A DNA stretch of 64,000 nt from Sulfuricurvum sp. (GTDB lineage Bacteria; Campylobacterota; Campylobacteria; Campylobacterales; Sulfurimonadaceae): NCBI GenBank assembly GCA_030693335.1, contig JAUYAU010000014.1, positions 1-64,000 on the forward strand, in the 5' to 3' direction. Under the pieces are notes generated by a model. The model was given only the letters and a program-made list of their open reading frames with translations, was not told the DNA's origin and made no database searches. Position numbers and translations under genes: made by a program. Of the stretch, positions 36,558-46,408 are shown piece by piece; positions within the stretch are counted from its first letter, which is position 1; each line of letters begins with the position of its first letter.

Positions 36558-37901
36558 ATGCATCACACCATAGCCGCCATTGCTACGGCACATGGCGTGG
36601 GTTCTATCGCTATTGTTCGCCTTAGCGGTAAGCAATCTCTTCCTATCGCGTTAAAACTTTCGAAAAAACAGATACTTCAACCCCGATATGTTACTCTAAC
36701 TTCTTTGTATCAAGAAAATGGCACGCTCATTGACGAAGCAATTGTAATTTATTTTCAAGGACCTAAAAGCTTCACGGGGGAGGATGTCGTAGAATTTCAA
36801 TGTCATGGCGGTATGATTATTGCAGAATCTGTTTTGCGAGCTTGTGTAGCTCATGGAGCACGTTTAGCGCAGCCTGGTGAGTTTAGTAAGCGGGCATTTC
36901 TCAATGGTCGTCTTGATTTAACTCAGGCAGAAGCGATAGCGTCATTAATAGAAGCAAAAAGCGATGATGCAGCGCGGGTATTAGCTCGTCAGATGAAGGG
37001 TGAATTACGGGAGTATGTGGAAAGTATTCGTGACTCCTTACTTGAAATTTTGGCCTACTCAGAAGTGGTCATTGATTATGCGGAAGAAGACCTTCCTCAA
37101 GATGTAGTGGATCAAATCGGGCATAAGCTGGAAAAAATCACCAAAGAGCTTTCTAAAACATTGGAATCCAGCCGTCGGCGAAGCGGTTTGATGCAGGGGT
37201 TTCGTGTAGCCATTATCGGGAAACCAAATGTGGGGAAAAGCTCATTGCTTAATGCCTTGTTGGATTATGAACGGGCCATTGTGAGTGAAATTGCGGGGAC
37301 AACGCGCGACACGATAGAAGAGCAAGTACGCTTGGGAACGCATTTGATTCGTCTTGTCGATACTGCAGGGATACGTAATGCCCATGATGAGATTGAAAAA
37401 ATCGGCATTGAACGTTCGATCGCCGCGATTGAAAATTCTGATGTAGTGGTTGCATTGTTTGACCACAGTCGCATCTGTGACGATGAAGACCGTGAGATTA
37501 TCAAACTGATCGAGCGTTTTTCTAATGATAAAGCTTTTATGTGTGTTCTTAATAAAGTTGATTTACCGCAAAGTTTTGAGACAGTATTGATTGAGAAATA
37601 TTCACCTATACGTTTGAGTTGCAAATCAGATACACAAGCCCTGGTAGATGCATTAACCCATATTATGGATTATGACAATGATTCAGAGGCCATGATGCTC
37701 ATCTCCGAGCGTCAAATCACGGCTACCGTCCAAGCGCTCAGTGCCATTGAAGAGGCTCATGAACCGTTGCAAAGCGGCGAGTTGGAGTTTTTTTCATTCC
37801 ACATCAACCAAGCCATTCGATCCATTGCCTCTTTGACCCGTCCGTATGAACTCGATGAGATGTTTGACAAGATGTTCGGTCAATTTTGTTTGGGGAAATG
37901 A
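36558..37901 (+). CDS. mnmE: tRNA modification GTPase MnmE
   Basis: 447 aa. It has a folate-binding N-domain (about 1-115), a helical domain, and an inserted G domain with G1 GKPNVGKSSLLNAL, G3 DTAGIRNA and G4 LNKVD. The C-terminal catalytic motif is FCLGK (C-x-GK). With MnmG it modifies U34 of certain tRNAs. It is downstream of jag, as in many bacteria, and its stop overlaps the ruvX ATG. Confidence 0.97.
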   Translation: MHHTIAAIATAHGVGSIAIVRLSGKQSLPIALKLSKKQILQPRYVTLTSLYQENGTLIDEAIVIYFQGPKSFTGEDVVEFQCHGGMIIAESVLRACVAHGARLAQPGEFSKRAFLNGRLDLTQAEAIASLIEAKSDDAARVLARQMKGELREYVESIRDSLLEILAYSEVVIDYAEEDLPQDVVDQIGHKLEKITKELSKTLESSRRRSGLMQGFRVAIIGKPNVGKSSLLNALLDYERAIVSEIAGTTRDTIEEQVRLGTHLIRLVDTAGIRNAHDEIEKIGIERSIAAIENSDVVVALFDHSRICDDEDREIIKLIERFSNDKAFMCVLNKVDLPQSFETVLIEKYSPIRLSCKSDTQALVDALTHIMDYDNDSEAMMLISERQITATVQALSAIEEAHEPLQSGELEFFSFHINQAIRSIASLTRPYELDEMFDKMFGQFCLGK

Positions 37902-38293
37902 TGGGTAGTATTATCGCGATCGATTTAGGACTCAAACGCATCGGCCTTGCTTTGAATTCCGGGGTAGGGATCGTAACGCCATTACCCGCAGTTGAGCGTA
38001 AGAACCGTAATCAAGCGGCACATGATGTCAAAAAAGTATTGAACGAATACGAAGCTACCATGGTGGTTGTGGGTATTCCGATGGGAAGTACGACGGAGGA
38101 TGAGATGCGCCGCAGAGTAGAGCATTTTATGAATCTTGTTGATTTCAATGGAGAAATAGCCTATCAAGACGAATCCCATAGCTCCCAAGAAGCAGAAGCC
38201 TTAATGAAGGGTGAAATCCGTTACAAACGTGACGGACGCATTGACTCTCTCTCAGCAAAGATTATTTTGGAGCGGTACCTTAAATTAATTTAA
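37898..38293 (+). CDS. ruvX: Holliday junction resolvase-like protein RuvX/YqgF
   Basis: About 131 aa, RNase H fold. The N-terminal IIAIDLGLKRIGLALN carries the first acidic residue, MVVVGIPMGSTTEDEMRRRV the central motif, and DGRIDSLSAKIILERYL the C-terminal Asp-Ser. Start is ATG 37898 (ATGA overlap) or 37901. YqgF proteins act in 16S rRNA 5' processing in E. coli; a resolvase role is not certain. Confidence 0.9.
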   Translation: MMGSIIAIDLGLKRIGLALNSGVGIVTPLPAVERKNRNQAAHDVKKVLNEYEATMVVVGIPMGSTTEDEMRRRVEHFMNLVDFNGEIAYQDESHSSQEAEALMKGEIRYKRDGRIDSLSAKIILERYLKLI

Positions 38294-38333
38294 ATCTAGG
38301 AGATTGCTAATAGTAATTTTTGCAAATATGGGG

Positions 38334-38339
38334 TATAAT
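38334..38339 (+). promoter_or_regulatory. Extended -10 of ilvC
   Basis: ATGGGGTATAATTCG gives a perfect TATAAT, 44 bases before the ATG. There is no good -35, but AT-rich periodic sequence lies upstream, which is usual for epsilon sigma70 promoters. Confidence 0.6.
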
Positions 38340-38353
38340 TCGCCAAATTTTAA

Positions 38354-39406
<1,053 letters not shown>

Positions 39407-39417
39407 AATTCTTCATA

Positions 39418-39438
39418 GAGAGCCATTTTATGGCTTTC
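39418..39438 (+). terminator. Hairpin after ilvC
   Basis: GAGAGCCAT-TTT-ATGGCTTTC forms a 9-bp stem with a 3-base loop and one G-T pair. A short T-rich tail (ATCCCATTTTAAT) follows, so it is a moderate intrinsic terminator. Confidence 0.55.
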
Positions 39439-39465
39439 ATCCCATTTTAATACAAGTGCATCTTA

Positions 39466-40491
39466 ATGGATAAATCTCCTTTTTCTTTTCGTATTTTTTT
39501 CACACTTAAAAATCTTATTTTTTTATTATCGCTTTTAATCATTGTAATACTGGCGCTAATCATTGGTTATTTTATTGGATTCAATCAAGTTCAGGAAAAA
39601 TTGGATCAAGAACGAGATGAAACACAGCGTCTAATGGCAAGAATTCAAGAGATTAGTAAAGTTGACTCGAATGTATCAGAAAGAGTAATTAGATTTAAAG
39701 TGCATGATGCTCAAGCTGAAAAGTTGAAAAAAGAGCTTAAAGAGTTGCTAAAGCATGATGAGGTAAGTGCTCGGCATGAATATTCCCCAAAAGATAAAAA
39801 AGTCCTTCCGCCTCCTGCAGAGCCACGCGCAATAGTTCCTGTAAAATCGTGTGGAGGCAAACTTGTGATCATTATGGATGATGTTTCGTATGCACATGAT
39901 GTGGCAGCCATCCGTTCTACGGGTTTGCCATTGGTGATGTCCTTTTTACCTCCAAGTCCTCGCCATCCTGAATCAGCAACATTGGCGGCATCGGTGTCTG
40001 GTTATATGGTTCACCTCCCGATGGAAGCAGTTACGTTTCACCAAGAAGAGCCTGTTACATTACGTATAAGCGATTCGATTGAAACGATAGAAAAGCAAAT
40101 AACATTAGTAAAGCGTCTGTATCCTAATGTTCGTTATATTAATAATCATACGGGCTCTAAATTTACCTCTGATGAGCCAGCTATGGACCGGCTTATTGGT
40201 GTTATGAAAGAGAATGGATTAATATTTGTTGATAGTAGAACTATTGGTACGAGTAAGGCTAAAGTCGTAGGGGCAAAATACGGATTACGTTATTTGGGAC
40301 GCGATGTCTTTTTGGATCATGAAGACGGTGTTGAAAATGTCAAAAAGCAAATTCGTAATGCTGTTGCTATTGCTAAGCGCCACGGAAGCGCCATTGCAAT
40401 AGGTCACCCGCGTCCCGATACGATCCGAGCACTCAAAGAATCCAAAGATATTTTAAATCAAGTTCAGATTGTAAGGATCGATCAAATCTGA
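39466..40491 (+). CDS. Divergent polysaccharide deacetylase family protein
   Basis: 341 aa. It has an N-terminal membrane anchor (LIFLLSLLIIVILALIIGYFIG), a coiled-coil/linker region (about 45-120), and a domain of the divergent polysaccharide deacetylase (YibQ/DUF610) type: KLVIIMDDVSY, MSFLPPSPRHPES, HLPMEA, YINNHTGSKFTSDE, FVDSRT, AIGHPRPDTI. It is probably periplasmic and acts on or near peptidoglycan or another glycan; the substrate is not known. Confidence 0.8.
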   Translation: MDKSPFSFRIFFTLKNLIFLLSLLIIVILALIIGYFIGFNQVQEKLDQERDETQRLMARIQEISKVDSNVSERVIRFKVHDAQAEKLKKELKELLKHDEVSARHEYSPKDKKVLPPPAEPRAIVPVKSCGGKLVIIMDDVSYAHDVAAIRSTGLPLVMSFLPPSPRHPESATLAASVSGYMVHLPMEAVTFHQEEPVTLRISDSIETIEKQITLVKRLYPNVRYINNHTGSKFTSDEPAMDRLIGVMKENGLIFVDSRTIGTSKAKVVGAKYGLRYLGRDVFLDHEDGVENVKKQIRNAVAIAKRHGSAIAIGHPRPDTIRALKESKDILNQVQIVRIDQI

Positions 40492-40562
40492 CAACTTGTC
40501 ATATATTCTGATATTTGTAATATCTTTTGGTATTGTCTGTATTATTTTATAGGTGAGTTTCA

Positions 40563-41339
40563 ATGTTTAACACAGTACCGCATCGTATCAGTGAGCTTGA
40601 GTCCATGCAGAACTATCCAAAGAGCTTGGATTACAAAGGCTCTTTAGAACTGCTCACACGACCTAAAATTTCCATCGTCGGAACTCGTCGTCCAAATCCT
40701 TATACACGCAGCATAACCTATGAACTGGCTAAAAAGCTTTCAATTTCCGGTATTGTTGTTGTGAGTGGTGCCGCTGCAGGTGTTGACACAATAGCGCATC
40801 AGGGAGCCGGGACAGAAAATACCATCGCGGTGCTTCCAAGTGGCATAGAAATCCGATATCCAAAAGCCAATGCTGAGCTTATTGCTTCGATTGAAAAAAA
40901 TGGATTAACGCTCTCACAATTTGAACCTACTTTTGAAGCAAGAACGTGGAGTTTTGTTGTACGTAACGAAATTGTAGTTGCATTGGGTGAGTGTTTGATC
41001 GTTGCGGAAGCTGATATAGGAAGCGGCAGCATGCGCAGTGTTCAATATGCATTAGAGATGGGTAAACAGATTTATGTGTTACCGCATCGGATACGGGAAA
41101 GCGAGGGAACGCATCAATTATTGGCTCAAGGTAAAGCAGCAGCTATTGAAAATATAGATGATTTTGTAGCATACATTTCGAAAAAAACGCTAAATACAAT
41201 TCTAGATACACCATTTTTAGCATTTTGCAGAACCTTTCCGAGCTACGAAGAAGTGATGCTGAAATTTCCTAGAGAGATTTTCGAAGCAGAGTTAAGCGGT
41301 ATTGTGGATGTACGAAATGGAAGAGTTGTGATTGTGTAA
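40563..41339 (+). CDS. dprA: DNA-processing protein DprA
   Basis: 258 aa; loads RecA on incoming single-stranded DNA in natural transformation. The Rossmann domain has SIVGTRRPNPYTRS, SGAAAGVDTIAHQGA and the ligand loop GSGSMRSVQYALEMGKQIYVLP (split here by family variation). The protein is shorter than the 360-aa type and has only a short tail after the Rossmann core, similar to Helicobacter DprA. It implies possible competence, though no com genes are in the window. Confidence 0.9.
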   Translation: MFNTVPHRISELESMQNYPKSLDYKGSLELLTRPKISIVGTRRPNPYTRSITYELAKKLSISGIVVVSGAAAGVDTIAHQGAGTENTIAVLPSGIEIRYPKANAELIASIEKNGLTLSQFEPTFEARTWSFVVRNEIVVALGECLIVAEADIGSGSMRSVQYALEMGKQIYVLPHRIRESEGTHQLLAQGKAAAIENIDDFVAYISKKTLNTILDTPFLAFCRTFPSYEEVMLKFPREIFEAELSGIVDVRNGRVVIV

Positions 41340-41342
41340 TAG

Positions 41343-41364
41343 AACAGAGCATTAATGCCCTGTT
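41343..41364. terminator. Hairpin between convergent dprA and sorB-like genes
   Basis: AACAG-A-GCATTAATGC-C-CTGTT: a GCATTAATGC palindrome flanked by AACAG/CTGTT. It covers the end of the sorB-like gene. It could serve both directions but lacks a strong T-run. Confidence 0.4.
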
Positions 41365-41672
41365 GTGCTTTCATAACCATAATGTTTAACGAAATAATTG
41401 ATAATGATTTGCTGATCTTCTTTTGGAATGGGCGCTTTAAACTCATTGACCATTTTAGCAACAGTTCCTGTCCAGTAGGGACGACTTTTTTTACCCTGAT
41501 TTAGCATATATCCAAATGAGTGACATGTAAGGCAGTATTGTTGTACTATTTCGTCATGATCTCCTGCTTCTATAGGATATTCGACATAAGGCATTTCGAT
41601 GGGTTTCGTCACTTGTGCAAAAAGAGCTGTAGTACTTAATAAAATTCCGGCGATAAGTATATTGATTTTCAT
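41352..41672 (-). CDS. Monoheme cytochrome c, SorB-like sulfite dehydrogenase subunit
   Basis: A 106-aa periplasmic protein with a signal peptide (INILIAGILLSTTALFAQ) and one heme c site, CLTCHS, plus a later Met-containing region (AKMVNEF) that may provide the axial ligand. It lies 10 bases downstream of the SorA-like gene, so it is likely the electron-accepting subunit that passes electrons from sulfite to the respiratory chain. The pairing is inferred from gene order. Confidence 0.75.
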   Translation of the reverse strand: MKINILIAGILLSTTALFAQVTKPIEMPYVEYPIEAGDHDEIVQQYCLTCHSFGYMLNQGKKSRPYWTGTVAKMVNEFKAPIPKEDQQIIINYFVKHYGYESTTGH

Positions 41673-41682
41673 CTAGGGGTCC

Positions 41683-42903
41683 TTACACTATTTTTACGTT
41701 GACAACGTCAACGGCATTGTATTGATATCCACCGGCATTCCATCCAATATCGCCAGGGAGAGGCTGGATATTACCGATACGATTGATAGCACGTACCATA
41801 ATGCTAAATTCACCTTTTGTTTTTGGTTCCCACGAGAAACTCCATAGACGATAGGCGTATTTACCATAATCTTTTTGTAGTGACGTTGCACTCCAGCTTT
41901 TTCCACCATCAAGGGAAATCATAACTTCTTTGATCCCTTTTCCCTGATCAAAGGCAACACCACTTACATTAATACGGGATCCCTTTTTAATAACACTGTT
42001 TGGTGTTGGATAGCCGATGACTGATTTTACTTTCATTTGTGCAATTGGTTTACGCTTATACTCAAAGTCACTTCCTGAGATAACACATTCACAGTCATTA
42101 TCTGGAACGGTATAAGCGACATCCATAAAAAAGGATTTACGGTATTCATCCATGACAGTGATCTCAGAGAGCATTTTTACCCAGCTGTCTGAGAAGTGAC
42201 CCGGAATGATAAGCTTGAGAGGGAAACCGTTTAGATATGGGATATCTTCACCATTCATTTCGTAGGCAACAATTAGTTCATCGGTAAGCGCTTCATCGAT
42301 TCCCATTTCACGGAAAAATATAGGGGTTTCATCAATGGCTGGTTTTTCGAGTCCATTGACACCTACATATTTAGCGGTTGCATTGACTCCAGCCATGTTT
42401 AGAATGTCTTTAAGACGAGCACCTTTCCAAACGGCACAGCCCATTGCTCCATGTCCCCATTGGACGCCATGGGTTGCAGGTCCGCTACCGGCAAAATATT
42501 TACGGCTGTTCCCGCCGCATTGAAGTACCGAAGTAATTTCTACGGGCTCAAATTTAGACTTTAGATCATCGATACTGAGGGAGAGGGCATTTTTTACACT
42601 TCCCTTGACTTCGAGGCGAAAAGTACTTAAATCAATATAGGTTGGGATGTCAGGCATGTGCCAACGTACAAAAAATTCATCATTAGGTGTAATGGCCTTC
42701 GTGAAAATATCACGAGATGATTCAAGCAAAGGTGGACGATCAGAAATCGTTTTCATTGGCTTTTTTTCTGGAAAAGCAATCATTGGAGGTACAAACGGTT
42801 TTGCTTCAGTGACAATTGGTTTTACGGCTTCTTTACCAAAAAGAGTGGAAGCACCGAGAACTAAGCCGGCACCTAAAAAGTTTCTTCGAGAAAATTGGTC
42901 CAT
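41683..42903 (-). CDS. Molybdenum sulfite dehydrogenase catalytic subunit, SorA-like
   Basis: 406 aa. The N-terminus SRRNFLGAGLVLGAST is a Tat signal with the twin arginine, so the enzyme is folded in the cytoplasm and exported; tatBC lie close by. The molybdenum-ligand cysteine is in SVLQCGGNSRKYF (about residue 129). The Mo-cofactor domain is followed by a dimerisation domain (VNVSGVAFDQGKGIKEVMISLDGG). No heme domain is fused, as in SorA rather than animal sulfite oxidase. It oxidises sulfite to sulfate in the periplasm. Confidence 0.85.
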   Translation of the reverse strand: MDQFSRRNFLGAGLVLGASTLFGKEAVKPIVTEAKPFVPPMIAFPEKKPMKTISDRPPLLESSRDIFTKAITPNDEFFVRWHMPDIPTYIDLSTFRLEVKGSVKNALSLSIDDLKSKFEPVEITSVLQCGGNSRKYFAGSGPATHGVQWGHGAMGCAVWKGARLKDILNMAGVNATAKYVGVNGLEKPAIDETPIFFREMGIDEALTDELIVAYEMNGEDIPYLNGFPLKLIIPGHFSDSWVKMLSEITVMDEYRKSFFMDVAYTVPDNDCECVISGSDFEYKRKPIAQMKVKSVIGYPTPNSVIKKGSRINVSGVAFDQGKGIKEVMISLDGGKSWSATSLQKDYGKYAYRLWSFSWEPKTKGEFSIMVRAINRIGNIQPLPGDIGWNAGGYQYNAVDVVNVKIV

Positions 42904-42953
42904 GGGTAGTCCCTTTAATAATATTGCATGATTTTATCATATTTATGACAAAA

Positions 42954-43982
42954 TTACAGTATTAACATAGCATCTCCGTAAGAAAAAAAGCGGTATTTTT
43001 CATCAATTGCCTCTTGATATATGCGATGAGTTTCTTCAAGACCTACAAAAGATGCGACAAGCATCAGGAGAGTTGACTCAGGCAGATGAAAATTGGTGAG
43101 AAGATGATTTACACGCAAGGGTGGATTATGGGGGTGTAAAAAGAGGTTAGCCTCTCCATGCAACTCATCCGTTCTTATATGATACTCAACGGTTCGTGTT
43201 GACGTTGTTCCAACACATAAGAGAGGAGCAGGTCCTTGGATAAGATCCAAAGATTTCTTGCTAATCTCAAAATATTCGGAGTGCATTGGGTGATCGGTAA
43301 TCGTTGTACAATCAACCGGTTTAAATGTCCCGGAACCAACGTGCAAGGTAACAAAGCCATGATCGTGATACTTGCAAGTCTTAGCAAAAAGCTCATCCGT
43401 AAAGTGAAGTGACGCTGTTGGAGCAGCCACGGAACCTTCATGTTCAGCAAAAACACTTTGGTATTCACGTTCATCTTCACTGTTGTCTTCGCGACCTAAA
43501 TAGGGAGGAAGAGGAATGTGGCCGATTGTATTCAAAAGAGGTAAAAGATCCTCAAAGCGTAAGAGAACATCGTTGAGGTAAAAATTGACTTCTCTCGATC
43601 CGTCATCATTAAGTGTCGTAACAATGGCTTTGACATTCTCATCAAAATACAAAACCGTGCCGCTTTTTACACGTCCTCTAATGTAAACATTGATAGTGTG
43701 GGCATTCAGCGGACGGTTAATCAGCAGTTCCAAGGTGCCACCACTCTCTTTTTTACCATAAAGACGGGCTTTTATGACTTTTGTATCGTTGAAAATAATG
43801 GCACATTTGCTAGGCAGAAAATCGTTTAGTCGGTCAAAACGTGTATGCGTAATTGATTGGTCTGATCGATTATAGACAAGAAGTTTTGCATGGTCTCTTG
43901 GGTGAACGGGATGGGTAGCTATGAGCCCATCAGGAAGATGGTATTTATAGCTTGACGTGAGTAGAGGGTCTTTCTTAGTCAA
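42954..43982 (-). CDS. queA: tRNA preQ1(34) S-adenosylmethionine ribosyltransferase-isomerase
   Basis: 342 aa; makes epoxyqueuosine from 7-aminomethyl-7-deazaguanine in tRNA, using the ribose of SAM. Family blocks are visible: YHLPDGLIATHPVHPRDHA, NDTKVIKARLYGKKESGG, EHEGSVAAPTASLHFTDELF, LHVGSGTFKPV and TNFHLPESTLLMLVASFVG. The start overlaps the tatC stop by eight bases. Confidence 0.96.
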   Translation of the reverse strand: MTKKDPLLTSSYKYHLPDGLIATHPVHPRDHAKLLVYNRSDQSITHTRFDRLNDFLPSKCAIIFNDTKVIKARLYGKKESGGTLELLINRPLNAHTINVYIRGRVKSGTVLYFDENVKAIVTTLNDDGSREVNFYLNDVLLRFEDLLPLLNTIGHIPLPPYLGREDNSEDEREYQSVFAEHEGSVAAPTASLHFTDELFAKTCKYHDHGFVTLHVGSGTFKPVDCTTITDHPMHSEYFEISKKSLDLIQGPAPLLCVGTTSTRTVEYHIRTDELHGEANLFLHPHNPPLRVNHLLTNFHLPESTLLMLVASFVGLEETHRIYQEAIDEKYRFFSYGDAMLIL

Positions 43983-44757
43983 TGGTTTCTTCTTCGTCTT
44001 CCAACGATGCTAACTCTTCTTTTGGTGCCGGATTAACAGCGCCAACAATAAGGATAGAAACACCGTATAGAAGAGCAAGTGGAATGGCCATCATTGTTTG
44101 GCTAATAACATCTGGTGGGGTTAATAGGGCAGATAAAATGAAGATAAGGACGATAGCATAGCGAAAGAAACTCTTCATCATACGATCATCAATAAGTCCC
44201 ATCAGGGCTAAAAAGTAACAAAAAACAGGAAGTTCAAACGCAAGTCCAAAACCAAATAATATTTTAGTGAAAAATTCTACGTACTCTGAAATATTATACA
44301 GAGGAACGAAGGAAGCACTTCCAAATTCGATAAAAAAAGCAAATCCCATAGGGGTAACAAAATAGTAAGCAAAGGATGCTCCAGCTAGGAACATGACTGT
44401 TCCCCCAACGACGATAGGGATCATCATTTTTTTTTCATTGGCGTAAAGGCCAGGAGCAATAAAAAGCCATATTTGAGAAAGTATAACCGGCAGTGCTGCT
44501 AGAAGACCTGCAAAAAAGGAGACTTTCATTGCAACAAAAAAAGCTTCAGAGAGTTCTTTTGTGACGATCATTCCCTGTGCTGCTTTACGGGAAACCTTAG
44601 CCGTAGCGGTCAGTGCATCGATAAGCGGTTGGGTAATCCATGCCAAAAGAGCATCGTGGAAGCTCCACATGAAAATAGACAAAATAATGACGGCAGCAAC
44701 GCTGATACCAAGGCGCTTACGCAGTTCTACTAAGTGTGGACGTAAATCATCAAACAT
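43975..44757 (-). CDS. tatC: Twin-arginine translocase subunit TatC
   Basis: 260 aa with six membrane segments. The signature region RPHLVELRKRLGISV opens the protein, with a conserved Glu, and FGFGLAFELPVFCYFL marks a later helix with the conserved FE..P. It forms the Tat receptor with TatB. It overlaps tatB upstream and queA downstream. The nearby SorA-like enzyme is a probable Tat substrate. Confidence 0.96.
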   Translation of the reverse strand: MFDDLRPHLVELRKRLGISVAAVIILSIFMWSFHDALLAWITQPLIDALTATAKVSRKAAQGMIVTKELSEAFFVAMKVSFFAGLLAALPVILSQIWLFIAPGLYANEKKMMIPIVVGGTVMFLAGASFAYYFVTPMGFAFFIEFGSASFVPLYNISEYVEFFTKILFGFGLAFELPVFCYFLALMGLIDDRMMKSFFRYAIVLIFILSALLTPPDVISQTMMAIPLALLYGVSILIVGAVNPAPKEELASLEDEEETID

Positions 44758-45134
44758 TAAGCTTCCTCTTTGGTTTTTGGAGCGAAGGTGACTGCTTCGG
44801 GCTCTTTGGGTGCGGCAGGTGCAGAGACCGGTGTTTCAAGTGTTAAATCATTACCGATTGCTTTAACCTCTGTCTCTATTTGGGTTAAATCGGTCATTCG
44901 TGTTAACTCAGAACTGGCATTGGCAAGTTCTGCTTTGTAGTCCATCACGCTTTCTTTGATTCCAGAGAGCCTGATTTCATCTTCAATCGTAGCTTTGGCT
45001 GAATTGACGGTGCCTTTGACACTGCGGAAGAATTTGGCGATCTCTATCATCGTAGAAGGAAGTTTATCTGGTCCCAAAAAGAGAACAGCGACAATAGCGA
45101 TAAGAAGAATCTCTGTTAAGCCCATTCCAAACAT
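44757..45134 (-). CDS. tatB: Twin-arginine translocase subunit TatB
   Basis: 125 aa. One N-terminal TM with the TatA/B signature MFGMGLTEILLIAIVAVLFLGPDKLP (FGPxxLP-type) is followed by an amphipathic helix and a charged tail. Glu at position 8 favours TatB over TatA. It overlaps tatC by one base. No tatA is in the window. Confidence 0.92.
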   Translation of the reverse strand: MFGMGLTEILLIAIVAVLFLGPDKLPSTMIEIAKFFRSVKGTVNSAKATIEDEIRLSGIKESVMDYKAELANASSELTRMTDLTQIETEVKAIGNDLTLETPVSAPAAPKEPEAVTFAPKTKEEA

Positions 45135-45210
45135 ATTATTTGCCTACTTATTGTTTAATTTTTCATAATGATTGAAGCGATTTTAGCAAAAGTTAGTTTA
45201 AAGGGTACCT

Positions 45211-46272
45211 CTAATAGCCTTCAACTCTTAGCGTGATTTCATCGGCAAGGAGAAAATTGGGATTAAAATAGCGTTCATTACGAAATTCTAACAAGCCACC
45301 ATCAAGAAGCATTAGAGCTTGTGCGCGTTGCGGTTTTGACAGGAGTGTTTGGTCAACACCGACGCAGCTTCGAAATCCTAAGAAAAATTTTTCGTTTAAG
45401 AGTTCTGCCTCATTAAGATGTTCTTCTTTTATTGACACTGGCGCATTAATATAGGCTTCGATATCGGGAGTAGGATATAAACGAGTAGCACCTAAAAATC
45501 CAACCGCTCCCGCACCCAATCCAATGTAGGGTTTATGCTCCCAATAACCAATATTGTGTTTGGATCGGTATTTGCCAAAATTGGAAATTTCATACTGCTC
45601 AAATCCCTTCGCAGCTATTTCATCAAACAACCATTGGGTGAGATCGAGTTGTTCGTTTGCCATTTCGGGTAATTTTTCAAATTCCGTCTTTTCTTCAATT
45701 GTGAGGGAGTAGAGGCTTATGTGATCGATTGGGAGTTGGAACGCTTGATCTATATCGCTGCGTAACAGCTCTTTGGTATCGTTTTGAACGCCGTAAATGA
45801 GATCAAGAGAGAGATGCTCATATCCGATGAGTGAAGCATTTCGGATAGCTTCAAGAGCATGTTGCGTATTATGTGCACGTCCGAGAGTTTTGAGTTTTTC
45901 ATCGTTGAAGCTCTGAACTCCAAAACTGATACGGTTTACCCCAAGCGTTTTCATACCCTCAAGCCATTCATAGGTTGCACTGTTTGGATTGGCTTCCGAT
46001 GTGATTTCGGCACCTATGTGTAAATAGGGACGGATACGGTCAAATATCGGAATATAAAGTTCGGGAGCAACAGTGGAAGGAGTTCCCCCGCCGATAAAAA
46101 CGGTTTCGATTAGATTCTTGGCAGTGACGTCAAAACGTTTGAGTTCAGTTTCGAGTTGAACAGCCAGCGCATCCATGTAGCGTTCACGCTGTGAAAACTT
46201 GTCAACATAAGAATTAAAGGCACAATAGGAGCACTTACTATCGCAAAAAGGGATATGAATGTATAAAAGCAT
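45211..46272 (-). CDS. hemW: Radical SAM heme chaperone HemW-like
   Basis: 353 aa. The radical SAM cluster is CDSKCSYC (C-x3-C-x2-C), followed by FIGGGTPSTV and NRISFGVQSFNDEKLKTLGR. The C-terminal HemN-type domain is present. HemW proteins resemble HemN but act as heme chaperones; the lack of the extra N-terminal HemN residues favours HemW. In other bacteria it can be mis-annotated as coproporphyrinogen III oxidase. Confidence 0.88.
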   Translation of the reverse strand: MLLYIHIPFCDSKCSYCAFNSYVDKFSQRERYMDALAVQLETELKRFDVTAKNLIETVFIGGGTPSTVAPELYIPIFDRIRPYLHIGAEITSEANPNSATYEWLEGMKTLGVNRISFGVQSFNDEKLKTLGRAHNTQHALEAIRNASLIGYEHLSLDLIYGVQNDTKELLRSDIDQAFQLPIDHISLYSLTIEEKTEFEKLPEMANEQLDLTQWLFDEIAAKGFEQYEISNFGKYRSKHNIGYWEHKPYIGLGAGAVGFLGATRLYPTPDIEAYINAPVSIKEEHLNEAELLNEKFFLGFRSCVGVDQTLLSKPQRAQALMLLDGGLLEFRNERYFNPNFLLADEITLRVEGY

Positions 46273-46408
46273 ATCGCATTATAGCAGTGTTGATGGCTTT
46301 TATTGAGTGGATAATCGTCCACACAACAAGTAGAGATGACAATGAGCAATACTTTTGATTTTTACAACCAAACACCATTAAGCATCTTTAAATTTGTAAG
46401 GGTTATTT
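46273..46408. other. 136-base intergenic region
   Basis: Contains the hemW -10 next to its start codon and the space downstream of the Mrp-like operon, whose last gene ends at 46409. I see no RNA gene and no clear terminator. Confidence 0.4.
46278..46283 (-). promoter_or_regulatory. -10 of hemW, probably leaderless
   Basis: On the minus strand TGCTATAAT ends five bases before the hemW ATG, with no ribosome site. The transcription start would fall at or inside the start codon. Confidence 0.45.
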
